A stretch of 64,000 nucleotides of DNA, taken from Amycolatopsis methanolica 239 (GTDB lineage Bacteria > Actinomycetota > Actinomycetes > Mycobacteriales > Pseudonocardiaceae). Below are positions 53,052 through 64,000 of the stretch, piece after piece. The position numbers and the translations under genes are program-made. The stretch spans positions 3,844,001 through 3,908,000 of the forward strand of contig NZ_CP009110.1 in NCBI RefSeq assembly GCF_000739085.1, written 5' to 3'. The notes below the pieces were generated by a model. That model did no database searches. It saw only the letters and a list, made by a program, of their open reading frames with translations, and was not told where the DNA came from. Every line of letters begins with the position of its first letter. Position 1 is the first letter of the stretch.

Positions 53052-54323
53052 GTGGGATCGCGGTGGACGGTGGCTCGGGTGCTCGCGCTGGCCCCGGACG
53101 CCGGGTCCGCGCGGGCCGCCCGTGGGCTCGCGAACCCGCGCACCTGGTCCGACCTCGGCAGCACCAGCTCACTCGTCTGGGGCAAGTGCCAGGGCAGCGC
53201 CCGCGCCCCCTACCAGGTGACCGTCGACCTCACCGAACCGTCCTTCCGCTGCACCTGCCCGAGCCGCAAGTTCCCCTGCAAGCACGGCCTGGCGCTGCTG
53301 CTCATGTGGGCCGCGGGCGACGGCTCCGTCACCGAGGACGCCGGGCCCGCCGACTGGGTCACCCCCGCCGCACCCCGCCGGGAAGCCGCCAAACCCGACC
53401 CCGAGGCGCAGGCCAAGCGCCTGGCCGAGCGGGAGTCGCTCATGTCGGCCGGCCTCGACGACTTCGAGCTGTGGCTGCACGACCTCGTCCGGCAGGGCCT
53501 GGCGACCGCCCGCCGCCAGCCGCCCGGGTTCTGGGAGACCGCCGCGGCCCGGCTCGTCGACGCCCAGCTGCCCGGGCTCGCCGACCGGGTCCGCGCCGCC
53601 GGCGCCGACATCCACGCCCGCGCCGACTGGGCGCCGCACCTGCTCGGCGAGCTCGGCCGCTGGTACCTCGCGGTCCGCGCGTGGCGGCGCCGCGCCGAGC
53701 TGGACGACGCCGCGATGGGCGACCTGCGCACGGTGCTGGGCTGGGCCCGCCGCCGCGACGAGATCGGCGACCGGGTCGCCGACCGGTGGTGGGTCGTCGG
53801 CCTGAGCCAGGAGGAGGACGAGCGCCTGCTGTCCCAGCGCACCTGGCTGCACGGCGAGCGCACCGGCGAAACCGTGGTGCTGCTGGATTTCGCCGCCACC
53901 GGGCAGGCCCTGAAGGTCGCGCAAGTGCTCGGGTCCGTTGTGGACGGTGAGGTGGCCCGCTACCCCGGCGGCCCGCCCCGCCGCGCCCTGCTCGCCGGCG
54001 ACGAGCACAAGGTCACGCCGGGCTCGGGCCTGCCGCACGCCACCGACGTCCGCACCGCGCTCGGGCAGGCCGCCCGGTGGCTCGCCCGGAACCCGTGGCT
54101 GCGTCGCATTCCGCTGGCCCTGGCGGGGATGACCGTCGTCCCCGGCGACCCGCCGCTGCTCGTCGACCCCACCGGCGCCGCGCTCACCCTGGCGCCGGGC
54201 ACCGACGTGTGGCAGCTGCTCGCCCTGTCCGGCGGGCACCCGGTGCCGGTGTTCGGCGAGTGGATCGACGAGCGCCTGCACCCCCTGAGCGTGCAGGTCG
54301 ATGACCGGCTGGTGGCGCTGTGA
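53052..54323 (+). CDS. SWIM zinc-finger protein (YehQ-like)
   Basis: A 423-residue cytosolic protein. The SWIM zinc finger CxCx(n)CxH is at about residues 70-85 ([20 protein letters not shown]), preceded by the usual beta segment ([11 protein letters not shown]). The rest is mostly helical with a central [13 protein letters not shown] region. A C-terminal beta-rich domain ([21 protein letters not shown]) ends [11 protein letters not shown]. The GTG at 53052 is chosen because residues before it are not protein-like. The next gene starts within the stop (GTGA at 54320-54323). It is first of five coupled genes. SWIM fingers bind nucleic acid or protein; E. coli YehQ has the same finger in a comparable cluster. 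Confidence 0.85.
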   Translation: MGSRWTVARVLALAPDAGSARAARGLANPRTWSDLGSTSSLVWGKCQGSARAPYQVTVDLTEPSFRCTCPSRKFPCKHGLALLLMWAAGDGSVTEDAGPADWVTPAAPRREAAKPDPEAQAKRLAERESLMSAGLDDFELWLHDLVRQGLATARRQPPGFWETAAARLVDAQLPGLADRVRAAGADIHARADWAPHLLGELGRWYLAVRAWRRRAELDDAAMGDLRTVLGWARRRDEIGDRVADRWWVVGLSQEEDERLLSQRTWLHGERTGETVVLLDFAATGQALKVAQVLGSVVDGEVARYPGGPPRRALLAGDEHKVTPGSGLPHATDVRTALGQAARWLARNPWLRRIPLALAGMTVVPGDPPLLVDPTGAALTLAPGTDVWQLLALSGGHPVPVFGEWIDERLHPLSVQVDDRLVAL

Positions 54324-55729
54324 CCCCGTGGGACGACCTGCTGGGCACGGCGCTGGTCGGCACCGGCCGCCGCCCCTTCGACCTCACCGCCTCCGGCATC
54401 CCGGGCGCCGGCAGCGTCACCGCGGAGTCGCCCGAGGCCGCGGTCCTGGCCGCGGCCGCCATCGCCGCCGGGCACCGGCGCGCGGGCTGGATGCCACCGG
54501 TGTGGCGCGGCACCCCACGGCGACCGGCCGCCCCCGACGACCGTCCCGAATGCACCCCGGCCGCAGCCCAGCTGCTGGAACTGCTGCTCACCAAGGCCAT
54601 CCGCCTCGAGGTCGGCACCGAGCTGCTCACCGGCGACTGGCTCGCCGCCGCCCGCGACACCGGACGGCGCCCGCCGTACCCGCTGCTGCCCGAGCTGCTC
54701 CGGTTCGGCACGACCACCGCCACCGCCCGCCCGCTGGTCCGCGACGTCCTCGGCCCGCGCGGCGCCTGGCTGGCCGGGCACAACCCGGCGTGGAGCTGGG
54801 CCGCCACCGTCCCGCCGGCCGACGTGGCGGAGCGGTTCGCCACCGGCACCCGCGCCGAGCGGGTGGCGCTGCTGACCGACCTGCGCGCCACCGCACCCGG
54901 CCGCGCGCGCGAACTGATCGAGGAAACCTGGGCCGACGAGCCGGCCGCCACCCGCGCCGCCTTCCTCGACACCCTGCGCACCGGCCTGTCCGGCGACGAC
55001 GAACCGCTGCTCGAACGCGCCCTCGACGACCGCGCCGCGACCGTCCGCGCCGCCGCCACCGCGCTGCTCGACCACCTGCCCGGCTCGGCCCGCGCCCGCC
55101 GTATGGCCGAGCGCGCCCAGCGGCTCCACCAGGGCCGCGGCGCCTTCGACCTGCCCGGCGAACCCGACGACGCGGCCCGCCGCGACGGTGTCACCGACCA
55201 CCGCGAACCCGGTCTCGGCCGCGGCGCGTCCCGGCTGATCCAGATCCTCGCCGCCGCCCCGCTGTCCGCCTGGGACCCGGACTGGATCCCCGAGGCCGGC
55301 CACGACGTCCTCCTCGGCTGGACGAAGGCCGCGCTGCGCCAGCGCGACCAGGAGTGGCTCGCCGCGCTGGCCCGCCACCAGCCCACCCCCGAGCTGATCG
55401 CCGCGCTCACCCCGGCTGCCGCCGCGGAAATCCTCGGCGGCAGCCGGAAACTCGATGCCCGGTTCGGCGCGCTGCTCGCCGCCGCGCCCGGACCGTGGCC
55501 CGCGGAGTTCTCCACCGGGATCGTCGGGCGGCTGCGCACCGCCAAGGCCGAGGCCGTGCTGCGGCTCGCCGCCCGCGCGATGGCCGAGCACCTGCACCCC
55601 GCGGCGCTGGCCGCCGTCGAGAACTGGCTGCTCGCCCTCGGCACCGAGCACAAACCCACCGCGCGCACCCTGCGCGGCATCGCCCACGCGCTGACCATCC
55701 GAGCGACCATCCGGCAGGAGTTCACATGA
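54320..55729 (+). CDS. DUF5691-family protein
   Basis: A 469-residue protein of a family known only as a domain of unknown function. It is almost fully alpha-helical, Ala/Arg-rich, and has short repeated helices such as RAAATALLDHLPGSARARRMAERAQ and DPDWIPEAGHDVLLGWTKAALRQRDQEWLAAL, suggesting a HEAT-like scaffold. No catalytic motif is visible. The N-terminus [20 protein letters not shown] is family-typical. GTG start and ATG of the next gene both overlap stops (54320-54323 and 55726-55729), so it is made in fixed ratio with the SWIM protein and the MoxR ATPase. A structural adaptor role is inferred. Confidence 0.8.
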   Translation: MTPWDDLLGTALVGTGRRPFDLTASGIPGAGSVTAESPEAAVLAAAAIAAGHRRAGWMPPVWRGTPRRPAAPDDRPECTPAAAQLLELLLTKAIRLEVGTELLTGDWLAAARDTGRRPPYPLLPELLRFGTTTATARPLVRDVLGPRGAWLAGHNPAWSWAATVPPADVAERFATGTRAERVALLTDLRATAPGRARELIEETWADEPAATRAAFLDTLRTGLSGDDEPLLERALDDRAATVRAAATALLDHLPGSARARRMAERAQRLHQGRGAFDLPGEPDDAARRDGVTDHREPGLGRGASRLIQILAAAPLSAWDPDWIPEAGHDVLLGWTKAALRQRDQEWLAALARHQPTPELIAALTPAAAAEILGGSRKLDARFGALLAAAPGPWPAEFSTGIVGRLRTAKAEAVLRLAARAMAEHLHPAALAAVENWLLALGTEHKPTARTLRGIAHALTIRATIRQEFT

Positions 55730-56805
55730 CCGACGTGCTGAGAGCACACGCCGAGCAGCAGCACGCCGACGAGCTGGCTGCCCTCGCAGCCGCCGACGAC
55801 CGGCCCAAACCGCCCAACTGGAAGCTGTCGCCGTGGGCGGTGGCCACCTACGTGCTGGGCGGCGAGGCCCCGGACGGCACGCCGATCACGCCGAAGTACC
55901 TCGGCTCGCGCCGTCTCGTCGAGGTCGCGATCGCCACGCTCGCCACCGATCGCGCGCTGCTCCTGCTGGGCGTGCCCGGCACCGCGAAGACGTGGCTGTC
56001 CGAGCACCTGGCCGCGGCGATCTCCGGCGACTCCACCCAGCTGGTGCAGGGCACGTCCGGCACCGCCGAGGAGGCGATCCGCTACGGCTGGAACTACGCG
56101 CGCCTGCTCGCCGAGGGGCCCTCGCCCAAGGCGCTGGTCGCCAGCCCGGTGCTGCGCGCGATGGAGACCGGCGGCATCGCGCGGATCGAGGAGCTGACCC
56201 GCATCCCGTCCGACGTGCAGGACGCGCTGATCACGATCCTCAGCGAGAAGACCCTGCCGATCCCGGAGCTGGACAGCGAGGTGCAGGCGCTCGCCGGGTT
56301 CAACGTGATCGCCACGGCCAACGACCGCGACCGCGGCGTGAACGACCTGTCCGCCGCGCTCAAACGCCGCTTCAACGTCGTCGTGCTGCCGCTGCCCGAC
56401 GACGCGGAGTCCGAAGTGGAGATCGTCCGGCTGCGCGTCGAGCAGCTGGGCCGGTCGCTGCAGCTGCCTGCCGGCGCGGAGAACGTGGACGAGATCCGCC
56501 GCGTGGTGACCGTGTTCCGCGAACTGCGCGACGGGGTCACCGCCGACGGGCGCACGAAGATCAAGTCGCCGTCGGGCACGCTGTCCACTGCCGAGGCGAT
56601 CTCGGTGATGACCAACGGGATCGCACTCGCGACGCACTTCGGCGACGGCGTGGTGCGGGCCGACGACGTGGCGGCCGGCCTGCACGGCGCGGTGGTCAAG
56701 GACCCGGTGCAGGACCGGATCGTGTGGCAGGAGTACCTGGAGACCGTGGTGCGCGAACGCAAGCCGTGGTCCGACCTCTACCGCGCGTGCCGGGAACTGG
56801 TGTGA
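55726..56805 (+). CDS. MoxR-type AAA+ ATPase (YehL-like)
   Basis: A 359-residue AAA+ ATPase. Walker A is LLLGVPGTAKTWLSEHL (near residue 85). The Walker B region reads GGIARIEELTRIPSDVQDALITILSEKTLPI, where the usual DE pair is EE. Sensor 1 is FNVIATANDRDRGVNDLSAAL, the arginine finger is in KRRFNVVVLPLP, and the C-terminal lid carries SPSGTLSTAEAISVM. MoxR ATPases work as rings with a VWA partner to insert metals or remodel proteins. Such a VWA gene is two places downstream in the same coupled unit. The N-terminal 50 residues (HAEQQHADELAAL) are likely an oligomerisation arm. Confidence 0.9.
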   Translation: MTDVLRAHAEQQHADELAALAAADDRPKPPNWKLSPWAVATYVLGGEAPDGTPITPKYLGSRRLVEVAIATLATDRALLLLGVPGTAKTWLSEHLAAAISGDSTQLVQGTSGTAEEAIRYGWNYARLLAEGPSPKALVASPVLRAMETGGIARIEELTRIPSDVQDALITILSEKTLPIPELDSEVQALAGFNVIATANDRDRGVNDLSAALKRRFNVVVLPLPDDAESEVEIVRLRVEQLGRSLQLPAGAENVDEIRRVVTVFRELRDGVTADGRTKIKSPSGTLSTAEAISVMTNGIALATHFGDGVVRADDVAAGLHGAVVKDPVQDRIVWQEYLETVVRERKPWSDLYRACRELV

Positions 56806-58988
56806 GCGTTCACATCCTCGGCATCCGGCACCACGGGCCCGGCTCGGCCCGCGCGGTCGCCGACGCCCTGGAACGGCTCGACCCCGAGGTCGTGCTGATC
56901 GAGGGGCCGCCGGAGCTGGACTCCGTCGCCCCGCTCGCCGCGGCCGCGGGCATGCGCCCGCCGGTGGCCGGGCTGGTGTACGCGACCGACCGGCCGGCGA
57001 CGGCCGCGTTCTACCCGATGGCGGTGTTCTCCCCGGAGTGGGTGGCGCTGCGGTGGGCGCTGGAGCACGGCAGGCAGGTGCGGTTCCTCGACCTGCCCGC
57101 GAACGCCGCGCTCGTGCTGGAGGACGCCGAAGACCCGTCCGCGGAACCGCCGATCGACCCGATCGCGACACTGGCCGAAGCCGCCGGCTACGACGACCCC
57201 GAGCGCTGGTGGGAGGACGCGGTCGAGCTGCGTTACCACGGGCTCGAGGTGTTCGACGCGCTGCTCGACGCCATGCGCGCGCTGCGCGAAGGGCACGTGC
57301 CCGACCTGCGCACGCAGCGGCGCGAAGCCGCGATGCGGAAGGTGCTGCGGGCGGTCATCCGCGGCGGGGCCGGCACGATCGCGGTGGTGTGCGGCGCCTG
57401 GCACGCGCCGGTGCTGGTGCCCTCGGAGTTCCCCGCGCAGGCCGCGGACAACGGGCTGCTCAAGGGGTTGCGCACGACGAAGGTCGCCGCGACCTGGGTG
57501 CCGTGGACGTCGTCGCGGCTGGCCAGGGCCAGCGGCTACGGGGCGGGCATCTCCTCCCCCGGCTGGTACCACCACCTGTTCACCACCGCCCGGGACGAGG
57601 CGGTCGGCCGCTGGCTGGTGCGGGTGGCGCACCTGCTGCGCCGCGAGCAGCACGACGTGTCCCCGGCCGCGGTGATCGAAGGCGTCCGGCTCGCCGACGC
57701 GCTGGCCGTGCTGCGCAACCGCCCGCACCCCGGGCTGCCCGAGGTGCTGGAGGCCTGCCAGGCGGTCCTGTGTGGAGGGTCGGACGTCCCGATGCGGCTG
57801 GTCGCCCGCAAGCTGCTGGTCGGCGACATCCTGGGCCGGGTGCCCGCCGAGACGCCGATGGTGCCGCTGGCCAAGGACCTGGAGGCGACCCGGAAACGGT
57901 TGCGGCTCAAGCAGAGCGCGGCCGAGCAGCAGCTCGACCTGGACCTGCGCACGCCGACGCACCTGGAGCGCAGCAAGCTGCTGCACCGGCTGCTGCTGCT
58001 CGGCGTGCGGTGGGGCGAGCCCGCGGAAACGGCGCGGACGCGGGGCACGTTCCGCGAATCGTGGGTGCTGGAGTGGCGGCCGGAGCTGGCGGTCGCGTTG
58101 ATCGAGGCGAGCGGCCTCGGCACGACGATCGAGTCCGCGGCGACGGCGGTGGTGGCGCAGCGCGCGGCCGGGGCCGACATCGCCAAGCTGAGCGCCCTGG
58201 TCGAGGACACGCTGACCGCGGACCTCCCGGAAGCGCTGGCGGGGGTGCTCGCGGCGCTCGACGAGCGGGCCGCTCGCCAGCACGACACCACCCGGCTGAT
58301 GGCGGCGGTGGAGCCGATGGCGCGCGTGCGCCGCTACGGCAACGTGCGGCGCGCGGACACCGAACTGGTGCAGCGGGTGCTGACCGGCGTGGTCACACGC
58401 ATCGCGGTTGGCCTGCCCGCCGCGTGCGCGGGACTCGACGAGGACGCCGGCCGCGAAGTGCGGCAGCTCGTGGACGGCGTGCAGCGCGGCATCGGGCTGC
58501 TCGACCAGCAGGAGCTGCGGGAGGTCTGGTACGGCGCGCTGCGGACGGTCGCCGACCGGCTCGGCGTGCCGGGCCTGATCGCCGGCCGCGCGGTGCGGCT
58601 GCTGCTGGACGCCGGGCTGCTGGACGTGGCCGACGCCGGGGGCAGGCTCTCCCGGCAACTGTCCGTCGCCGCCGACGCGACGCAGGCCGCGGGGTGGCTG
58701 GAGGGGTTCCTGTCCGGCGAGGCGGCGCTGCTGGTGCACGAGCCGGAGCTGCTGGAGATCGTCGACCGGTGGGCCACCGGGGTCGGCGAGGAGGTGTTCG
58801 ACCACCTGCTGCCGTTGCTGCGCCGCACGTTCGCCGAATTCAGCGCGCCGGAGCGGCGGGAGATCGGGCTGCGGGTGCGGCGGATCGACCGCGGCGAGGG
58901 TGCGTCCGGGGCGCGCGCGGCGGACGAGGACCTGAACCACGAGAGGGCGGCGCTGGTGGTGCCGCGGATCCTGGAGCTGCTGGGATGA
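56802..58988 (+). CDS. DUF5682-family protein (TraB/ChaN-like N-terminus, YehM-like)
   Basis: A 728-residue protein. The N-terminal 250 residues have conserved His/Glu motifs: HILGIRHHGPGSARAVADAL, then VVLIEGPPELD, and near residue 200 VVCGAWHAPVLV. This trio recalls the TraB/ChaN/EreA-like fold, in which such residues bind a metal and cleave peptide or ester bonds. The remainder (250-728) is helical, with repeated hydrophobic heptads and an Arg-rich segment (LAKDLEATRKRLRLKQSAAEQQ). The GTG at 56802 overlaps the MoxR stop and the TGA overlaps the VWA start. It is the largest protein of the five-gene unit and its most likely enzyme or effector. Catalysis is inferred, not shown. Confidence 0.83.
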   Translation: MSVHILGIRHHGPGSARAVADALERLDPEVVLIEGPPELDSVAPLAAAAGMRPPVAGLVYATDRPATAAFYPMAVFSPEWVALRWALEHGRQVRFLDLPANAALVLEDAEDPSAEPPIDPIATLAEAAGYDDPERWWEDAVELRYHGLEVFDALLDAMRALREGHVPDLRTQRREAAMRKVLRAVIRGGAGTIAVVCGAWHAPVLVPSEFPAQAADNGLLKGLRTTKVAATWVPWTSSRLARASGYGAGISSPGWYHHLFTTARDEAVGRWLVRVAHLLRREQHDVSPAAVIEGVRLADALAVLRNRPHPGLPEVLEACQAVLCGGSDVPMRLVARKLLVGDILGRVPAETPMVPLAKDLEATRKRLRLKQSAAEQQLDLDLRTPTHLERSKLLHRLLLLGVRWGEPAETARTRGTFRESWVLEWRPELAVALIEASGLGTTIESAATAVVAQRAAGADIAKLSALVEDTLTADLPEALAGVLAALDERAARQHDTTRLMAAVEPMARVRRYGNVRRADTELVQRVLTGVVTRIAVGLPAACAGLDEDAGREVRQLVDGVQRGIGLLDQQELREVWYGALRTVADRLGVPGLIAGRAVRLLLDAGLLDVADAGGRLSRQLSVAADATQAAGWLEGFLSGEAALLVHEPELLEIVDRWATGVGEEVFDHLLPLLRRTFAEFSAPERREIGLRVRRIDRGEGASGARAADEDLNHERAALVVPRILELLG

Positions 58989-60136
58989 GCGAACGGCTGC
59001 GGCGGTGGCGGATGATGCTCGGCGGACAGGACGCCGACGGCACCGGCGTGTCGCTGTCCGGTGCGGACACCCGGCGGGACGCCACGCTGGAAGCGTTGTA
59101 CGACAAGGAAAAGGACCGCCGCGGCGGGCTCGGCGGGTCGTCCCCGCGGGTCGCGCGGTGGCTGGGCGACATCCGCGGCTACTTCCCCAGCTCGGTGGTG
59201 CAGGTCATGCAGCGCGACGCGATGGAACGGCTCGGGCTGCGCCAGTTGCTGCTGGAGCCGGAGATGCTGGAGTCGGTGCAGCCGGACGTGCACCTGGTGG
59301 GCACACTGCTCTCGCTCAACCGGGCCATCCCCGAGCGCTCGCGCGAAACGGCGCGCGCGGTGGTGCGGAAGGTGGTCGAGGACCTGGAGAAGCGCCTGGC
59401 GCAGCCGACGCGGCAGGCGGTGGGCGGGGCGCTGCACCGGGCCAACCGCACGAACCGGCCCCGGCACGGCGACATCGACTGGAACCGCACGATCCTGGCC
59501 AACCTGAAGCACTACCAGCCCGAGCAGCGGACCGTGGTGCCGGAGCGGCTGGTGGGTTTCGGCAGGCGGCTGCCGAGCGTGTCCAGGCAGATCGTGCTGT
59601 GCCTCGACCAGAGCGGATCGATGGCCGCGTCGGTGGTGTACGCGAGCGTGTTCGGGGCGGTGCTCGCGTCGATCCGGTCGCTGCGGACCCAGGTGATCGC
59701 GTTCGACACCGCGGTGGCGGACCTGACCGAGTCGGTGTCCGACCCGGTGGAGTTGCTGTTCGGGGTCCAGCTGGGCGGCGGCACCGACATCAACGCGGCG
59801 CTGGCGTACTGCCAGAGCCGGATCGACGCGCCACGCGACACGGTGCTGGTGCTGATCAGCGACCTCTTCGAGGGCGGTGACGAGGCGGAGATGCTGCAGC
59901 GCGCGCAGGCCCTGAAGGCCGACGGCGTGCAGGTGGTGTGCCTGCTCGCCCTGAGCGACGACGGGGCGCCCGCCTACGACCACGACAACGCGGCCGCGCT
60001 GGCGGCGCTGGGGATTCCGGCGTTCGCGTGCACGCCGGACAAGTTCCCGGACCTGATGGCCGCGGCGGTCCAGCGGCAGGACGTGGGCGCCTGGGCGGCG
60101 GCGAACGACATCCCGGCCGCGGCGGCCGGGGAGTAG
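58985..60136 (+). CDS. VWA-domain protein (CoxE/YehP-like)
   Basis: A 383-residue cytosolic protein. The N-terminal half (1-190) is helical with an SSPRVARWLGDIRGYFPSSVVQVMQ segment. The C-terminal half is a von Willebrand A domain with a complete MIDAS: DQSGSM (near residue 210), Thr in GGGTDINAALAY (near 265), and Asp in LVLISDLFEGGDE (near 290). CoxE-type VWA proteins act as the substrate adaptor for MoxR ATPases. The ATG overlaps the DUF5682 stop (ATGA, 58985-58988). It closes the five-gene unit; a decayed NACHT gene begins 30 bases later. Confidence 0.9.
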   Translation: MSERLRRWRMMLGGQDADGTGVSLSGADTRRDATLEALYDKEKDRRGGLGGSSPRVARWLGDIRGYFPSSVVQVMQRDAMERLGLRQLLLEPEMLESVQPDVHLVGTLLSLNRAIPERSRETARAVVRKVVEDLEKRLAQPTRQAVGGALHRANRTNRPRHGDIDWNRTILANLKHYQPEQRTVVPERLVGFGRRLPSVSRQIVLCLDQSGSMAASVVYASVFGAVLASIRSLRTQVIAFDTAVADLTESVSDPVELLFGVQLGGGTDINAALAYCQSRIDAPRDTVLVLISDLFEGGDEAEMLQRAQALKADGVQVVCLLALSDDGAPAYDHDNAAALAALGIPAFACTPDKFPDLMAAAVQRQDVGAWAAANDIPAAAAGE

Positions 60137-60165
60137 CCCGTTTCCGCCTCTCGCACGCGATCTTC

Positions 60166-64000
<3,835 letters not shown>

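Noticed and set aside
54184-57171. Minus-strand open frame of 995 codons over the yeh-like unit
   Set aside because: Low-complexity Ser/Arg/Ala composition with no recognisable motif, while the plus strand carries clear conserved families with coupled starts.

Overview
The window is very GC-rich DNA with GTG starts, tightly overlapping stop/start pairs, an S-(hydroxymethyl)mycothiol dehydrogenase, type VII secretion (WXG)-type proteins, a class F-like sortase and a gyl-type glycerol locus. Together these indicate a high-GC actinomycete, most likely of the Pseudonocardiaceae (Amycolatopsis-like). The species cannot be named from the sequence alone. No rRNA, tRNA, CRISPR array, insertion sequence or phage gene was recognised.

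Layout. Bases 1-3267 hold a YjbR protein, an ECF sigma factor of the SigJ/ECF41 type and three broken genes. Bases 3290-10256 are a divergent glycerol locus: gylR plus a glycerol kinase carrying a hemerythrin-like tail on the minus strand, and glpF-glpK-glpD on the plus strand. Bases 10628-15278 hold a MarR/methyltransferase pair, a split repeat-plus-galactose-oxidase-like gene and a double AsnC regulator. Bases 15449-18159 encode a peptide transporter coupled to an amidohydrolase. Bases 18176-19252 are a sortase with a candidate substrate. Bases 19335-27736 are a PucR-type regulator and a six-gene catabolic operon (aldehyde dehydrogenase, MFS, FAD monooxygenase, cupin, amidohydrolase, OYE) whose last gene is frameshifted. 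Bases 27829-36699 carry fatty-acid-like catabolism genes (thiolase, acyl-CoA ligase, SDR, MaoC) around a decayed TetR/FMO/esterase island. Bases 38403-41486 hold the mycothiol formaldehyde pair and a LuxR regulator. Bases 41585-48030 hold a T4-beta-family pseudogene, a ferritin-like remnant, a coupled WXG/YbaB operon, a Vps62 lipoprotein and an ABM protein.

The last third contains a broken inositol operon (usp, transporter, TIM-barrel protein, iolG, iolE, and only the 3' end of mmsA). At its broken end stands the most system-like part of the window: five translationally coupled plus-strand genes at 53052-60136 (SWIM zinc finger, DUF5691, MoxR AAA ATPase, DUF5682, VWA). This set resembles the poorly understood E. 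coli yehLMPQ group. Right behind it lies a decayed NACHT/HEAT STAND NTPase gene, and then argG with an ARG-box and a promoter placed for a leaderless mRNA.

About fourteen genes are broken. Some lesions are single-base homopolymer changes that could be sequencing errors. Others (in-frame stops at sense positions, internal deletions, loss of 5' ends) look like real decay. A 12-base near-palindrome, GTCCACWGTGGA, occurs four times inside unrelated genes and may be a genome-wide iterated word.
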